In this document: piece by piece, positions 57,045 through 64,000 of the stretch
How the letters are laid out: every line of letters begins with the position of its first letter
Numbering within the stretch: position 1 is the stretch's first letter
Assembly (NCBI GenBank): GCA_013697735.1
Contig: JACCWH010000152.1
Location: 48,786 to 112,785 of the forward strand
DNA from: Trueperaceae bacterium
GTDB lineage: Bacteria > Deinococcota > Deinococci > Deinococcales > Trueperaceae
Length of the DNA: 64,000 nt
Direction: 5' to 3'
Translations under genes and position numbers: made by a program
The notes under the pieces: model-generated
Seen by the model: only the letters and a program-made list of their open reading frames with translations
Databases searched by the model: none
Told to the model about the DNA's origin: nothing

Positions 57045-58079
57045 ATGCAGGCGCTGGCGAAGCTCGAACCACGAGCGGGCATGTGGCTCACGGAGGTGCC
57101 CGAGGCGACGATGGGAGCGCTCGACGTCCTCATCGAGATCCGCTGCACGTCGATCTGCGGGACGGACGTCCACATCGACCAGTGGGACGCGTGGGCGCAG
57201 CGGACGGTGCCGGTACCGATGGTGACGGGGCACGAGTACATGGGCGTGGTGCTCGAGGTCGGAGCCGATGTGCGCGGTGTCCGCCCGGGTGACCGAGTCT
57301 CCGGTGAGGGGCACCTGACCTGCGGCCACTGCCGGAACTGCCGGGCGGGCCGGCGGCACCTGTGCCGGAACACGCAAGGCGTGGGCGTCGATCGCCCAGG
57401 CGCCTTCTGCGAACGCTTCGTGCTTCCGGCCACGAACGTCTTCGTGCTCCCCGAGAGCGTCCCAGACGAGTGGGCCACCCTTCTCGACCCCCTCGGGAAC
57501 GCCGTGCACACGGCGCTCTCGTTCGACCTCGTGGGGGAGGACGTGCTCATCACCGGAGCCGGGCCCATCGGCTGCATGGCGGCAGCGGTCTGTCGCTTCG
57601 TGGGGGCGCGGCACGTGGTGGTGACCGACGTGAACCCCTACCGGTTGGCGTTGGCCGACCGGATGGGCGCGAGCCGCGTGGTGAACGTCGCGGAACCCGG
57701 CGCCGACCTCGCGGAGGTGATGGCGGAGTTGGGAATGACCGAGGGCTTCGACGTCGGACTCGAGATGTCGGGATCGGCCGACGCCCTCCGCCAGACCATC
57801 GCGAGCATGAACTGGGGGGGCAAGGTGGCGATCCTCGGGATTCCACCACACGAGGTGGCGATCGACTGGGATGGCGTCATCTTCAAGGGGCTCACGCTCA
57901 AGGGCATCTACGGCCGCGAGATGTTCGAGACCTGGTACAAGATGGCCAACATGCTCGGCTCCGGCCTCGATCTCGATCCGCTGATCACCCATCGCCTCCC
58001 GGTGGAGCGATTCCGGGAGGGATTCGACGTGATGGGCTCCGGCCGCTCGGGGAAGGTCATCCTCGACTGGAGCAGCTGA
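57045..58079 (+). CDS. tdh: L-threonine 3-dehydrogenase
   Basis: Zinc- and NAD-dependent oxidation of threonine to 2-amino-3-ketobutyrate. It has 344 aa. The catalytic zinc site includes Cys38 (SICGTDVHI) and His63-Glu64 (TGHEYMG); the structural zinc site is Cys93, Cys96, Cys99 and Cys107. The NAD fold has [34 protein letters not shown] is typical of Tdh. With kbl it makes the complete two-step threonine-to-glycine route. Confidence 0.95.
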   Translation: MQALAKLEPRAGMWLTEVPEATMGALDVLIEIRCTSICGTDVHIDQWDAWAQRTVPVPMVTGHEYMGVVLEVGADVRGVRPGDRVSGEGHLTCGHCRNCRAGRRHLCRNTQGVGVDRPGAFCERFVLPATNVFVLPESVPDEWATLLDPLGNAVHTALSFDLVGEDVLITGAGPIGCMAAAVCRFVGARHVVVTDVNPYRLALADRMGASRVVNVAEPGADLAEVMAELGMTEGFDVGLEMSGSADALRQTIASMNWGGKVAILGIPPHEVAIDWDGVIFKGLTLKGIYGREMFETWYKMANMLGSGLDLDPLITHRLPVERFREGFDVMGSGRSGKVILDWSS

Positions 58080-58159
58080 GCGTGCCCTGCACACGAACTC
58101 GGGACCGGCCACCGGCACGCCGTGGGGCGCGCGTCCGTCGCCCTCTGTACGGAGTGTAT

Positions 58160-58172
58160 GGGGCGGAGCCCC
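58160..58172 (+). terminator. Short hairpin after tdh
   Basis: GGGGC (58160-58164) pairs with GCCCC (58168-58172) around a 3-base loop. It is small and lacks a T tract. It lies between tdh and the P460 gene, so it could end the kbl-tdh transcript. Confidence 0.3.
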
Positions 58173-58227
58173 TACCCTACGGGTGTCTTGCAATCAGTCC
58201 CGTGTCTCGACCCCAGGAGGTCCATCC

Positions 58228-58716
58228 ATGCGCCCCAAACGCCCGATCCTCGTCGTACTCGCCCTTTCGGCCCTCATCGCGGTCCTGACGGCCGTCGTCG
58301 CGCAGCAGGCCCTCGCGGACGACTCCGTCGAGGGGTATTTCTCCTGGACGCGCTTGAACCCGCAGCGTAATTTCATCCCGAGCGCGCACGCCACCCCCAA
58401 GGACATCTACGTCAACGACGTCGGCGCCGAGAGCGCGACGTCGCGGTCGTTCCCGTTCCCGGAGGGGAGCGTGCTCGTGAAGGAGGTCGTGGACGAAGCG
58501 TCGCTCTCCGTGGCGATGCTCCCCTCGATGCGCAAGGTCGCCGGGTTCGATCCCGACAACAACGATTGGCAGTACGCCATGTTCGTACGGCAGGACGACG
58601 GTTCCTTCGCGGGCGAATGGGTCGGAACCGACCACGAGATGCACGCCATGTGCTCGAGCTGCCACGCGGGCGCAGCGGAGAGCGATTATGCCTTCCTGAA
58701 CTACACCGGCAACTAG
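58228..58716 (+). CDS. Exported cytochrome P460 family protein
   Basis: 162 aa. Signal peptide about 1-25 ending VVA before Gln. The mature protein shows the P460 pattern GYFSWTRLNP near its start, DIYVNDVGAE and LVKEVVDE, and the heme motif CSSCH (Cys142, Cys145, His146) near the C-terminus. P460 proteins oxidise hydroxylamine or bind other small molecules such as NO. The ATG has AGGAGGT six bases upstream. It is a single gene with a strong terminator after it. Confidence 0.88.
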   Translation: MRPKRPILVVLALSALIAVLTAVVAQQALADDSVEGYFSWTRLNPQRNFIPSAHATPKDIYVNDVGAESATSRSFPFPEGSVLVKEVVDEASLSVAMLPSMRKVAGFDPDNNDWQYAMFVRQDDGSFAGEWVGTDHEMHAMCSSCHAGAAESDYAFLNYTGN

Positions 58717-58741
58717 GCTCGGCGGCTGAGACCCCGACGGA

Positions 58742-58773
58742 GCGAGCGGCGCATCGGAGCATGCGCCGCTCGC
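58742..58773. terminator. Strong bidirectional terminator hairpin
   Basis: Arms 58742-58753 and 58762-58773 pair perfectly over 12 bases with an 8-base loop. It lies between the convergent P460 and aminotransferase genes. No T tract, which is usual in GC-rich genomes. Confidence 0.75.
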
Positions 58774-58783
58774 GACGTCTCGT

Positions 58784-60148
58784 TCAGGCGGTACCGGGGA
58801 GGTCTGCGACGACGGCGTCGAGCGCCTCGCACAGCGTCTCCACGAGGAACGTGACCTGCTCGCTCGTAACGATGAACGGCGGCGCGATGAGGACGTGATC
58901 GCCGCCCATCCGACCGGCGCTGCCGCCCCCTCCGTACACGTAGAGGCCGCGTTCGAGGCAGGCTCGGCTGACGCGGGTGCGGACCTGCAGGTTCGGGTCG
59001 AAGGGCGCGCGCGTGTCGCGATCTGCCACGAACTCGACGCCCGCGAGGAGTCCACGTCCGCGAACGTCACCGACGTGAGGGTGATCGCCGAGCGTCTCGG
59101 CGAGGCGCTTCAGGAGGAGTTCGCCCATCGCGGTGACGGTGTCGAGCAGTCCTTCGCGCTCGATGACGTCGATCACCACGCTGCCGACGGCGGCCGCGAG
59201 CGGATTGCCCGAGTAGGTGTGGCCATGGGCGAAGTCGCGCTTCGATGCTCGGAGCGCTTCGAAGACGTCGTCGTGCACGAGGAGGGCTCCGAGCGAGGCG
59301 TAACCGGCGCCGATCCCCTTGGCCGTCGCGATGAGGTCGGGCGTCACGCCCGTCCCCTGCATCGCCCACCAGGTTCCCGACCTCCCATTGCCGCTCATCA
59401 CCTCGTCGGCCACGAAGATGACGTCGTGCGCGTCACAGATGTCGCGGATGCGACGCCAGTAGGCCGGCGGTCCGTGGCTACCGGGTGCGCTCGACCCGAC
59501 GATCGGCTCGGCGATGAAGGCGGCGAGCGCAGCGGCTCCCTCCTCCTCGACGACCCGCTCGAGATCGTCGGCGCACGCCGTCGTGCAGGAGCGCGTCGCG
59601 GCGCAGTCGCGGCAGCGGTACGGGTAGCACGGCGCGATCTTCGGCTCTACGCGAAGGAGCGGCGCGAAGGGGGCAGTCCGCTCCTCCTGGTCGGTCACGG
59701 CCAGGGCGCCGAGCGTGGCGCCGTGGTAGCTGGTGCGGCGCGAGACGATCTTGTGTTTCCCGTCGAGTCCCCTCGCTACGTGGGCCTGGCGCGCGAGCTT
59801 GATCGCGGCCTCGACCGACTCCGATCCGCCCGAGGTGAAGAAGACCCGGTTGAACCCCGCCGGGGCGCGGTCCACCATCTTCTGCGCGAGCTCGAGCGTC
59901 GGTCGTGTGATGAACTTCGACGGGTGCGCGAAGGCGAGGCGTCGGGCCTGCCGAGCGAGCGCCTCGGCGACCTCGGCCCGGCCGTGGCCGATGGAGGCGA
60001 CCGCAGCGCCGGCGGCGGCGTCGAGGTAGCGGTTGCCGGCCTCGTCGTAGAGGTAGGCGCCCTCACCACGGTCGAGCACGATCGGTGCGTGGTGGAGGTC
60101 GCGGAGGAAGACCGGCCCGTCGAGGAGGGGGTCGAGTGACACGTCCAT
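58784..60148 (-). CDS. Class III (PLP-dependent) aminotransferase
   Basis: 454 aa. PLP Lys277 in DLIATAKGIGAGY; FFTSGGSESVEAAIKLAR, SYHGATLGALAVT and VADEVMSGNGRSG are family motifs. Residues 174-192 hold a Cys-rich insertion (CX4CX2CX5CX3C) that could bind a metal. The class includes omega-aminotransferases acting on GABA, beta-alanine, taurine or putrescine, and the substrate here is not clear. The ATG has GGGAGGC upstream and lies 22 bases after the TRAP permease gene, so import and transamination are linked. Confidence 0.88.
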   Translation of the reverse strand: MDVSLDPLLDGPVFLRDLHHAPIVLDRGEGAYLYDEAGNRYLDAAAGAAVASIGHGRAEVAEALARQARRLAFAHPSKFITRPTLELAQKMVDRAPAGFNRVFFTSGGSESVEAAIKLARQAHVARGLDGKHKIVSRRTSYHGATLGALAVTDQEERTAPFAPLLRVEPKIAPCYPYRCRDCAATRSCTTACADDLERVVEEEGAAALAAFIAEPIVGSSAPGSHGPPAYWRRIRDICDAHDVIFVADEVMSGNGRSGTWWAMQGTGVTPDLIATAKGIGAGYASLGALLVHDDVFEALRASKRDFAHGHTYSGNPLAAAVGSVVIDVIEREGLLDTVTAMGELLLKRLAETLGDHPHVGDVRGRGLLAGVEFVADRDTRAPFDPNLQVRTRVSRACLERGLYVYGGGGSAGRMGGDHVLIAPPFIVTSEQVTFLVETLCEALDAVVADLPGTA

Positions 60149-60170
60149 GGGAGCCTCCCGAGCACCGGCG

Positions 60171-62444
60171 TCAGGCTGCGGCGACGGCCTCTCGCTGCAC
60201 GCGCCAGCGCTGGAGCGCGATGACTCCCACCACGAGCGTCAGCCCGACCACGTCGGTGACCCAGTTCGGTTGGATGAGGGCGAACGCCACGCCGAGCAGT
60301 ACGAGCCGCTCGTACCACCTCGTGCGGGCGATCACGAAGCCCTGGGTCGCCGCCCCGAAGGCGAGCATCCCCAGGAGCGCCGACAGGAAGACCCACACCC
60401 CCTCGAGGAGCGAGTCGACGCCGAAGAGGAGCAACCTCGTGTTGAAGATGAACATGAACGGCAAGATCGCAGTGCGCATGTCGTAGGTGAAGCCTTGGAT
60501 CCCGGTTCGGATCGGATCCGAGCGGGCGATGGCGGCCGCCGCGAACGCCGCCAGCCCCACCGGTGGCGTGTCGTCGGCGAGGATGCCGAAGAAGAACACG
60601 AACAGGTGCGCGGCGAGCAACGGGATGCCGAACCCGAACTCCTGCCCGAGATTGAAGATCACCGGTGCGGTGAGCGTCGCCATCACGATGTAGTTCGCCG
60701 TGGTCGGCAGTCCCAGCCCGAGGATCAGGCTGGCGATGGCGGTGATGAAGAGCACGACGCCGAAGATCATGGCGTTCTGGACCGCGTCGGCGTTGCCCTG
60801 GAAGAGTTCGACCACCGGCAGCACGAAGATCGCGAAGAAGCCGGCGATGGCGCGCGCGAGCGTCTGGATGATCTCGGTGAGTCGGAGTCCGAGCCCGGTG
60901 AGGTTGACCGTGCCGACGATGATGCCCGCCGTGGCGACGGCCACGGCGATCCCGACCATGTTCCGCGCGCCCGCTTCGAGTCCGGCGACCACGTCGCGAA
61001 CCCCCGAGAGAAGCGCCGGCGCCATCGGCTCGCGCCGCAGCGCCGCCCTGATGGGCGCCTGCACCACCATCAGGATCGCCATCGCTCCGATCGCCCACAT
61101 CACGGCGAAGGCCGGTGAGGTGCGCATGATCACGAGGTAGTAGATGAGGATGGCGAGCGGCACGAGGTAGTGCACGCCGTTCACGAACGTCTTCCCCCGC
61201 GACGGAAGTTCGGACCGTGGAATGCCCTTGAGGCCGAGCTTGAGGGCTTCGAGGTGAACGATGTAGAAGAGCGCCATGAACGAGATCACGGCGGGGACGA
61301 AGGCGGCGCGGACGACCTCGAAGTAGGCCGTGCCCGTGAACTCGGCGATGATGAAGGCCGCCGCACCCATGACGGGCGGCATCAGCTGGCCGTTCGTCGA
61401 CACGGCGACTTCGATGCCGGCTGCCTTGTGCGCCGGGTACCCCGACCGCTTCATGAGTGGGATGGTGAAGGTGCCGGTGGTGACGACGTTCGCGAGCGAC
61501 GAGCCCGAGACCATCCCGGTCAGTCCCGAGGCGAGGACCGATGCCTTTGCGGGTCCACCGCGCGTGGTGCCGAGGAACGACGTGGCGAGGTCGATGAAGT
61601 ACTTGCCCGCTCCGGCACGGTCGAGCATGCTCCCGAAGAGCACGAACAGGAACACGAACTGGACGGAGACGCCCAAGGCGATACCGAAGATCCCCTCCGT
61701 GGTCACGTACATCTGGCTGATGATTCGTTCGGGCGTGTAGCCGCGGTGCGCGAGGAGGTCGGGGAGTGCGATGAACGGAATCGCCCCGCGTGGGCCCATC
61801 ATGGCGTAGAGGAGGAAGATGCTGGCGATCGCGGCGAGGGCGGGCCCGAGGCTCCGCCGCGTCGCTTCGAGCAGGAGCACGATCATCGTCCAACCGAGCA
61901 CCACCTCGCGCTGCAGGGGGATGCCGAAGCGGGTCTGGATGCCGACGTACTCGACCGCGAGATAGAGCACGGACGCGCCGGCGGCCACGGCTGCGATGTA
62001 GTCGTACCAGGGGATCTGCCGAGCTCCACCGCGACGCCGCCCGGGGAAGACGAGGTAGGTGAGCACGATGGCGAAGGCGAGGTGGAAGGAGCGCGAGCGG
62101 AACGCGTCCATGACGATCGGTCCGGCGATGCCGAGTTGAAAGAGCGACCATGCGATCGCGAGGCCGAAGATCACCCACTTCATGACGCCGCGCTCGTCGC
62201 GACCGCCGGCTTCCGCCTCGCTCACCATCCGACGTGCTTCGGCAGCCCCCTCGTCGTCTCCGGCTTCGCTGGGGATGGCGTCGACGCTGAACGAGCGGGT
62301 GCCGGCGGCGCGGGGCGCGAGGGCGTCCTCGTCTCCTGGACCCCGAGGCGGCTCACGCCCGGTGGCGCCGTCCCCATCGCCCTCGCGCGCGGCGGCTCGC
62401 TTGCGATCGCGCACCCACTCGCCCTCGTCGCGGTCGTTCGCCAT
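60171..62444 (-). CDS. TRAP transporter fused permease (TAXI type)
   Basis: 757 aa. A charged N-terminal segment of about 85 residues (Arg, Glu, Gly) precedes the 4TM (DctQ-like) and 12TM (DctM-like) parts in one chain, as in TAXI-TRAP systems. GLTGMVSGSSLANVVTTGTFTIPLM and GLPTTANYIVMATLTAPVI are typical DctM parts. It uses the Na+ or H+ gradient, not ATP. The start has GAGGAGAGAGGA upstream. The charged N-terminal segment is unusual. Confidence 0.92.
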   Translation of the reverse strand: MANDRDEGEWVRDRKRAAAREGDGDGATGREPPRGPGDEDALAPRAAGTRSFSVDAIPSEAGDDEGAAEARRMVSEAEAGGRDERGVMKWVIFGLAIAWSLFQLGIAGPIVMDAFRSRSFHLAFAIVLTYLVFPGRRRGGARQIPWYDYIAAVAAGASVLYLAVEYVGIQTRFGIPLQREVVLGWTMIVLLLEATRRSLGPALAAIASIFLLYAMMGPRGAIPFIALPDLLAHRGYTPERIISQMYVTTEGIFGIALGVSVQFVFLFVLFGSMLDRAGAGKYFIDLATSFLGTTRGGPAKASVLASGLTGMVSGSSLANVVTTGTFTIPLMKRSGYPAHKAAGIEVAVSTNGQLMPPVMGAAAFIIAEFTGTAYFEVVRAAFVPAVISFMALFYIVHLEALKLGLKGIPRSELPSRGKTFVNGVHYLVPLAILIYYLVIMRTSPAFAVMWAIGAMAILMVVQAPIRAALRREPMAPALLSGVRDVVAGLEAGARNMVGIAVAVATAGIIVGTVNLTGLGLRLTEIIQTLARAIAGFFAIFVLPVVELFQGNADAVQNAMIFGVVLFITAIASLILGLGLPTTANYIVMATLTAPVIFNLGQEFGFGIPLLAAHLFVFFFGILADDTPPVGLAAFAAAAIARSDPIRTGIQGFTYDMRTAILPFMFIFNTRLLLFGVDSLLEGVWVFLSALLGMLAFGAATQGFVIARTRWYERLVLLGVAFALIQPNWVTDVVGLTLVVGVIALQRWRVQREAVAAA

Positions 62445-62469
62445 GCGGTCCTCTCTCCTCGTCGGCGGG

Positions 62470-62511
62470 GCGCCTCGGTACGCGGCGCCTCGGTACGCGG
62501 CGCGCTACGCG
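62470..62511. repeat. 15-base tandem repeat
   Basis: GCGCCTCGGTACGCG occurs twice in tandem (62470-62484 and 62485-62499) and is followed by a degenerate third copy to 62511. It lies between the TAXI gene and its permease, next to the hairpin. Confidence 0.7.
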
Positions 62512-62512
62512 A

Positions 62513-62539
62513 GGGGCGTCGCGAAGTGCGCGACGCCCC
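62513..62539 (-). promoter_or_regulatory. Intercistronic hairpin after the TAXI binding-protein gene
   Basis: Arms 62513-62523 and 62529-62539 pair perfectly over 11 bases (GGGGCGTCGCG) around a 5-base loop. It is placed, like the hairpins at 10300 and 33783, between the binding-protein gene and the transporter gene. Confidence 0.75.
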
Positions 62540-62599
62540 AGGGTACGTGACGGTGCCGGGTTCGTGCCCGATCGGTCAGAGTCCGATCGATCACGGTGT

Positions 62600-63538
62600 T
62601 CAGAGCAGCCCGGCCTCTCGCAGCGCCCGCTCGGCGCCAGGATGGAGCGGCGCACCGAGACCGGTGACGAAGTCCTCAGGCGTGAGCGCCCCGAGCGCGG
62701 GGTGCGTGCCCGTGAACTGCGCGAGGTTGTCGAGGAGCGCACTGACGATGGCGTAGGCGTGGTCGTCGGAAAGGTCGGTGCTGGTGATGAAGAGCGCCTT
62801 CACGCCGAACAGCGTGACGTCCTCGGGCTGATTCCCGTAGGTGTCGGCGGGAACCGTCGCGAATGCGTAGTAGGGCTCCGCTTCGATCAGCTGCTCGAGC
62901 TCGGGATCGTCGAGCGGCACGACGGTCACGTCGACGGTGGCGGTGATGTCGCGGATCGCGGCGCCGCCGATGCCGACCGTGTAGAAGAAGCAGTCGATGC
63001 GGCCGTCGCGGAGGAAGTCCGGTGCTTCCGTGGCGACGAGGTACTCGGCCGAGACGTCCTCTTCACGCATGTCGAAGGCCTCGAACATCGCGCGAACCGT
63101 GTTGAGGATTCCCGAGCCGGGGTTGCCGATCGAGACGCGCAGGCCGGCGATGTCGCGGAAGCTCTCGACGCCCGCCTCCTCACGGCAGATGAGGTGCATC
63201 GGCTCGGCGTGGAGTCCCATCAGTACGCGGATGTCTTCGAAGGCGGCGTCCTCGAACGCTGCCTCGCCGTGGTAGGCCTGGTACGTCACGTCGGATTGCG
63301 CGAGGGCCAGGTCGAGTTGCCCCTCCTGGATCGCGCGGACGTTGAAGACCGAGCCGCCGGTGGACTCGACCGTCAGTCGAAGCCCGACCCCGGCCTGGTT
63401 GACGATGGCGGCCGCGGCGCCACCGACGGGGAAGTAGACGCCGACGACGCCGCCGGTACCTATCGTGAGGAATTGCTGGGCGGATGCGATGCCGAGCATT
63501 CCAAGGGCGAGGGCGAGTGTGAGGATGATTCGTTGCAT
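62600..63538 (-). CDS. TAXI family TRAP transporter solute-binding protein
   Basis: 312 aa. Signal peptide about 1-20 ending IASA before Gln. The mature start QFLTIGTGGVVGVYFPVGGA is the TAXI signature (IGTGGxxGxYxPxG). GLRVSIGNPGSGILNTVRAM and the late LFGVKALFITSTDLSDD follow the family pattern. TAXI proteins bind glutamate or other carboxylates in the few studied cases. The start has GGGAGG nine bases upstream. It is the first gene of the operon. Confidence 0.93.
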   Translation of the reverse strand: MQRIILTLALALGMLGIASAQQFLTIGTGGVVGVYFPVGGAAAAIVNQAGVGLRLTVESTGGSVFNVRAIQEGQLDLALAQSDVTYQAYHGEAAFEDAAFEDIRVLMGLHAEPMHLICREEAGVESFRDIAGLRVSIGNPGSGILNTVRAMFEAFDMREEDVSAEYLVATEAPDFLRDGRIDCFFYTVGIGGAAIRDITATVDVTVVPLDDPELEQLIEAEPYYAFATVPADTYGNQPEDVTLFGVKALFITSTDLSDDHAYAIVSALLDNLAQFTGTHPALGALTPEDFVTGLGAPLHPGAERALREAGLL

Positions 63539-63605
63539 ACGATCGTGCCTCCCTTTCTCGAAGGTCGTGCGTGGTGCCGACATCTGCATGCCGAACGGAA
63601 ACTCA

Positions 63606-63634
63606 CATGTAGCATGCTCTCGTCGGCCCGTCAA
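63606..63634 (-). promoter_or_regulatory. Promoter of the TAXI-TRAP operon
   Basis: TTGACG (63629-63634), a 17-base spacer and TACATG (63606-63611) on the minus strand form a sigma-70-like promoter about 70 bases before the ATG. Confidence 0.55.
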
Positions 63635-63679
63635 ATGCACGGGCTACTGCGTGACGCGCCGCGCCGTGCATCGTTCGGG

Positions 63680-63685
63680 TACCGT
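63680..63685 (+). promoter_or_regulatory. -10 box TACCGT before the last gene
   Basis: TACCGT lies 7 bases before the ATG at 63693. There is no Shine-Dalgarno. Confidence 0.45.
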
Positions 63686-63692
63686 GGACGCG

Positions 63693-64000
63693 ATGCAGCG
63701 ACTGCCGCCGTGGCTCGTTTCGATGTTCGCCGGGCTCTTCGGAGCCGCGCTCCTCGGCGCCCTTGGCGCCCCCTCGCTCGTGGCACTCCTCGGTGGCGTC
63801 GCCGTCGGATTCGTGGCTCATCGCTCTCGACGCGATCCGCCCTGGACGGCGGCTGGGCGCCGGCGCTGGCGCGAGGGGTGGCACCGCGGGCGATTGTGGG
63901 CTGGGTCGATCGGCCGCGCCTGGCAGGCGTATGCGAGCCGTCGACGCGATCCTTTCGGGCCCGGCGGCGGTGGCCGCGCAGCGCCGCCGCACGGGTGGCC
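63693..64000 (+). CDS. Membrane protein, 5' part only
   Basis: The first 102 codons of an open frame that runs off the window. It begins MQRLPPWLVSMFAGLFGAAL and has one or two membrane helices (about 8-42, with a Gly/Pro break), then a basic, Trp- and Arg-rich cytoplasmic segment and a Gly-rich stretch. The start is supported by a TACCGT box. No family can be named from this part. Confidence 0.6.
   Translation, partial: MQRLPPWLVSMFAGLFGAALLGALGAPSLVALLGGVAVGFVAHRSRRDPPWTAAGRRRWREGWHRGRLWAGSIGRAWQAYASRRRDPFGPGGGGRAAPPHGW

Noticed and set aside
62470..62511. Tandem 15-base repeats as a possible CRISPR or origin iteron array
   Set aside because: Copies are directly adjacent with no spacers, there are fewer than three, and no cas or replication gene is near.

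Overview
Organism. The window is GC-rich and gene-dense, with no tRNA or rRNA gene, CRISPR array or insertion sequence that I could find. Three independent traits point to the Deinococcota, with Trueperaceae as my best guess. First, many genes have a TANNNT -10 box 5 to 8 bases before the start codon, which is the leaderless-mRNA arrangement well known in Deinococcus (and also in Actinobacteria). Second, exported proteins mostly end their signal peptide in Ala-Gln, and the substrate-binding proteins are not lipoproteins, which argues for a cell with a periplasm and against Actinobacteria. Third, the gene content fits: PHP-domain PolX, carbohydrate ABC systems, and TAXI-TRAP. The assignment is inference.

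Layout. 1-4600: the end of a dipeptide ABC operon (two permeases), an M81 (MlrC-like) peptidase, and a convergent subtilisin-like lipoprotein. 4800-6500: two coupled genes of unknown function and a cupin. 6550-17250: a two-armed regulon. On the minus strand are a PHP/DUF3604 protein, sugar-type binding protein, two permeases and a sulfatase. On the plus strand are a ROK regulator, a formylglycine-generating enzyme (FGE), a Gfo/Idh/MocA oxidoreductase and a DUF1349 protein. A promoter/operator lies between the arms. This looks like import and desulfation of a sulfated sugar with its own sulfatase-maturation enzyme. 17300-31300: unlinked housekeeping and accessory genes, namely FabF, acetyltransferase, racemase, glycosyltransferase, gamma-glutamylcyclotransferase, free-Met sulfoxide reductase, oxidoreductase, an XRE/membrane-protein operon, epimerase, an M24 homologue, a repeat lipoprotein, methyltransferase and xylulokinase. 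31277-36012: phnDCEE phosphonate-type uptake operon and a WYL regulator. 36000-38200: DUF3006, a c-type cytochrome with an exported His-rich protein, and an SDR.

38470-44230: an operon joining alginate-type O-acetylation genes (algF, algI, algJ) to two secreted LIP-family lipases. 44314-48128: DNA ligase A overlapping PolX. 48237-55786: an exported protein, a DtxR-type regulator, a small unknown gene and a complete seven-gene Mrp Na+/H+ antiporter operon. 55810-58079: threonine degradation (kbl, tdh). 58228-63538: cytochrome P460, then a TAXI-TRAP uptake operon that runs into a class III aminotransferase. 63693-64000: the start of a membrane protein cut by the window edge.

How the parts work together. 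The window is dominated by scavenging: peptides (Dpp, M81, S8), sulfated sugars, xylulose-type sugars, phosphonates or phosphate esters, threonine, and an amine or amino acid. Three binding-protein genes (10343, 33856, 62600) are each followed by a strong hairpin before the permease or ATPase gene, which would allow more binding protein than membrane components to be made. Several genes are preceded by very short leader ORFs whose stop codon overlaps the start of the main gene, a recurrent arrangement that deserves a closer look.
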